NCBI GenBank assembly: GCA_019314375.1
Contig: JAFCZJ010000037.1
Coordinates: 1 to 35,384, forward strand
Source: Deltaproteobacteria bacterium
Lineage (GTDB): Bacteria; Myxococcota; B64-G9
Direction: 5' to 3'
Length of the DNA: 35,384 bases
The position numbers and the translations under genes were made by a program. Positions within the stretch are counted from its first letter, which is position 1, and the number at the start of each line of letters is the position of its first letter. Below, in pieces: positions 34,610 to 35,384 of this stretch. The notes beneath the pieces are model-generated. The model saw nothing but the letters and a program-made list of their open reading frames with translations, was not told the DNA's origin and ran no database searches.

Positions 34610-35384
34610 ACCGATTATTCAAAACGAGCTTGGCCTTGTCACTGCTCTTGTGGCTTGGGCCCCAGGCCGACCTGCGGGCCGAGTGGGCACCGGGCCAATT
34701 GGAGATCATGGGTCTGATGGTGGGGCGCAACGACGGCGGGGCTGACCTGGAGCGCTTGCGCTACGCCGAGCGGGATGCAGAGAAAGTCCGGGATGTTTTT
34801 GTCGAACTGGGTGGAATTTCCGAGAAACAGGCCCATCTGTTACTCGCGCCGGATGTCGAGAGCTTGCGTGAGGCTTTTCGTCGCTTGGACAGGGAGATTC
34901 GGCGAAGAAGGGAGCATGGCGGAAGGGTGTTGTTGGTTTTTTTCTACTCAGGACACGCCAAAGACGGTGCCTTGCGTCTGGGCGCTGAGGAGTTGGACAT
35001 GGCCGAGATCAGTCGATGGTTGGAGCACTCGCCGGCTGATGTGCGAATCGGCTTTGTCGATTCTTGTCAGTCCGGGGAGATGACGCGGCTGAAGGGAGGC
35101 GCTCTTTTGCCCAGCATGCTGGAGCTTGAGCAACACACCAGCGGGCACATCATCATGACATCCAGCTCGGCACGGGAGAGTTCTCAAGAGTCGGATGAGA
35201 TCGGTGGTTCTTTTTTTACGCATTACCTGGTCAGCGGCCTTCGGGGCGCTGCCGATAGCTCGGGCGATGGGTCGGTGTCGCTCAAAGAGATTTATGAGTT
35301 TGCGTACAATCGCACCGTGAATCGAACGGCTTCCAGCCGGGCCGGCACCCAGCACCCGACTTATGGCTATAAGCTAAGCGGCCG
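34606..35384 (+). CDS. Exported caspase-like (C14) protease, C-terminus outside window
   Basis: A frame open to the right edge encodes at least 259 residues from GTG 34606, which overlaps the anti-sigma stop. A signal peptide (residues 1-25, cleavage after LRA) precedes a caspase-fold domain. The catalytic histidine is H117 in VFFYSGHAKDG and the nucleophile C154 in GFVDSCQSG. The region after it (HIIMTSSSARESSQESDEIGGSFFTHYLVSGLRG) keeps the family pattern SSxxxExSxE...SxFTxxL. A segment DSSGDGSVSLKEIYEFAYN looks like a calcium-binding EF-hand-like turn, as in metacaspase-like proteins. The protein should act in the periplasm. Anything beyond residue 259 is unknown. Confidence 0.9.
   Translation, partial: MNRLFKTSLALSLLLWLGPQADLRAEWAPGQLEIMGLMVGRNDGGADLERLRYAERDAEKVRDVFVELGGISEKQAHLLLAPDVESLREAFRRLDREIRRRREHGGRVLLVFFYSGHAKDGALRLGAEELDMAEISRWLEHSPADVRIGFVDSCQSGEMTRLKGGALLPSMLELEQHTSGHIIMTSSSARESSQESDEIGGSFFTHYLVSGLRGAADSSGDGSVSLKEIYEFAYNRTVNRTASSRAGTQHPTYGYKLSG

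Overview
The window looks like chromosomal DNA of a Gram-negative, deltaproteobacterium-like organism, most plausibly in the Myxococcota/Bradymonadota neighbourhood. This is an inference from content, not a placement. The clues are many exported lipoproteins, a thrombospondin type-3 plus FG-GAP surface protein, a DUF2341 cysteine-rich lipoprotein, an LPP20/FlgT-like/PEGA/FecR cluster, an ECF sigma factor with a DUF4384-type anti-sigma, an exported caspase-like protease, and the orders thrS-infC-rpmI-rplT-merR and surE-pcm-nlpD-like. Coding is dense on both strands. Many neighbours overlap by 1 to 4 bases, and GTG or TTG starts are common.

Layout. 1-3018 (minus): a partial nucleotidyltransferase-like gene, a CDP-alcohol phosphatidyltransferase and a large cysteine-rich lipoprotein. 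3276-5668 (plus): a Fic protein overlapping a PfkB-family sugar kinase. 5741-7069 (minus): myo-inositol-1-phosphate synthase, so the first 7 kb looks like an inositol/phospholipid neighbourhood. 7247-8271 (plus): a stand-alone cyclic-nucleotide-binding-fold protein and a small exported membrane protein. 8510-12213 (minus): a Flp-type pilin, a lipoprotein and a 918-aa repeat-rich surface lipoprotein, probably one operon. 12413-15887 (plus): a Cys-rich lipoprotein, then guaB and guaA (GMP synthesis). 16059-19266 (plus): four exported proteins behind a near-consensus promoter. 19288-22343 (plus): an AI-2E-type transporter, a metallophosphoesterase and an unrecognised exported protein.

22445-26334 (plus) is a translation block: tRNA-Val(GAC), a strong hairpin terminator, thrS, infC, rpmI, rplT, a MerR-type regulator and tRNA-Pro(GGG). 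The tRNA-Pro promoter is near-consensus and carries a perfect 14-bp palindrome in its spacer. mutY (minus) is divergent from the surE-pcm-DUF368-LysM/M23-apt operon (27588-31212). Two outer-membrane-type proteins follow on the minus strand (33098-31209). The window ends in a plus-strand operon of ECF sigma factor, membrane anti-sigma with a DUF4384-like sensor domain, and an exported caspase-like protease cut by the window edge.

The strongest candidate for an under-described system is this sigma/anti-sigma/caspase operon. Next are the four-gene LPP20/FlgT-like/PEGA/FecR operon, the pilin plus giant calcium-repeat lipoprotein operon, and the palindrome in the tRNA-Pro promoter beside a MerR-type gene. 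No IS elements, prophage, CRISPR arrays or rRNA were seen, and no gene-free stretch exceeds about 260 bases.
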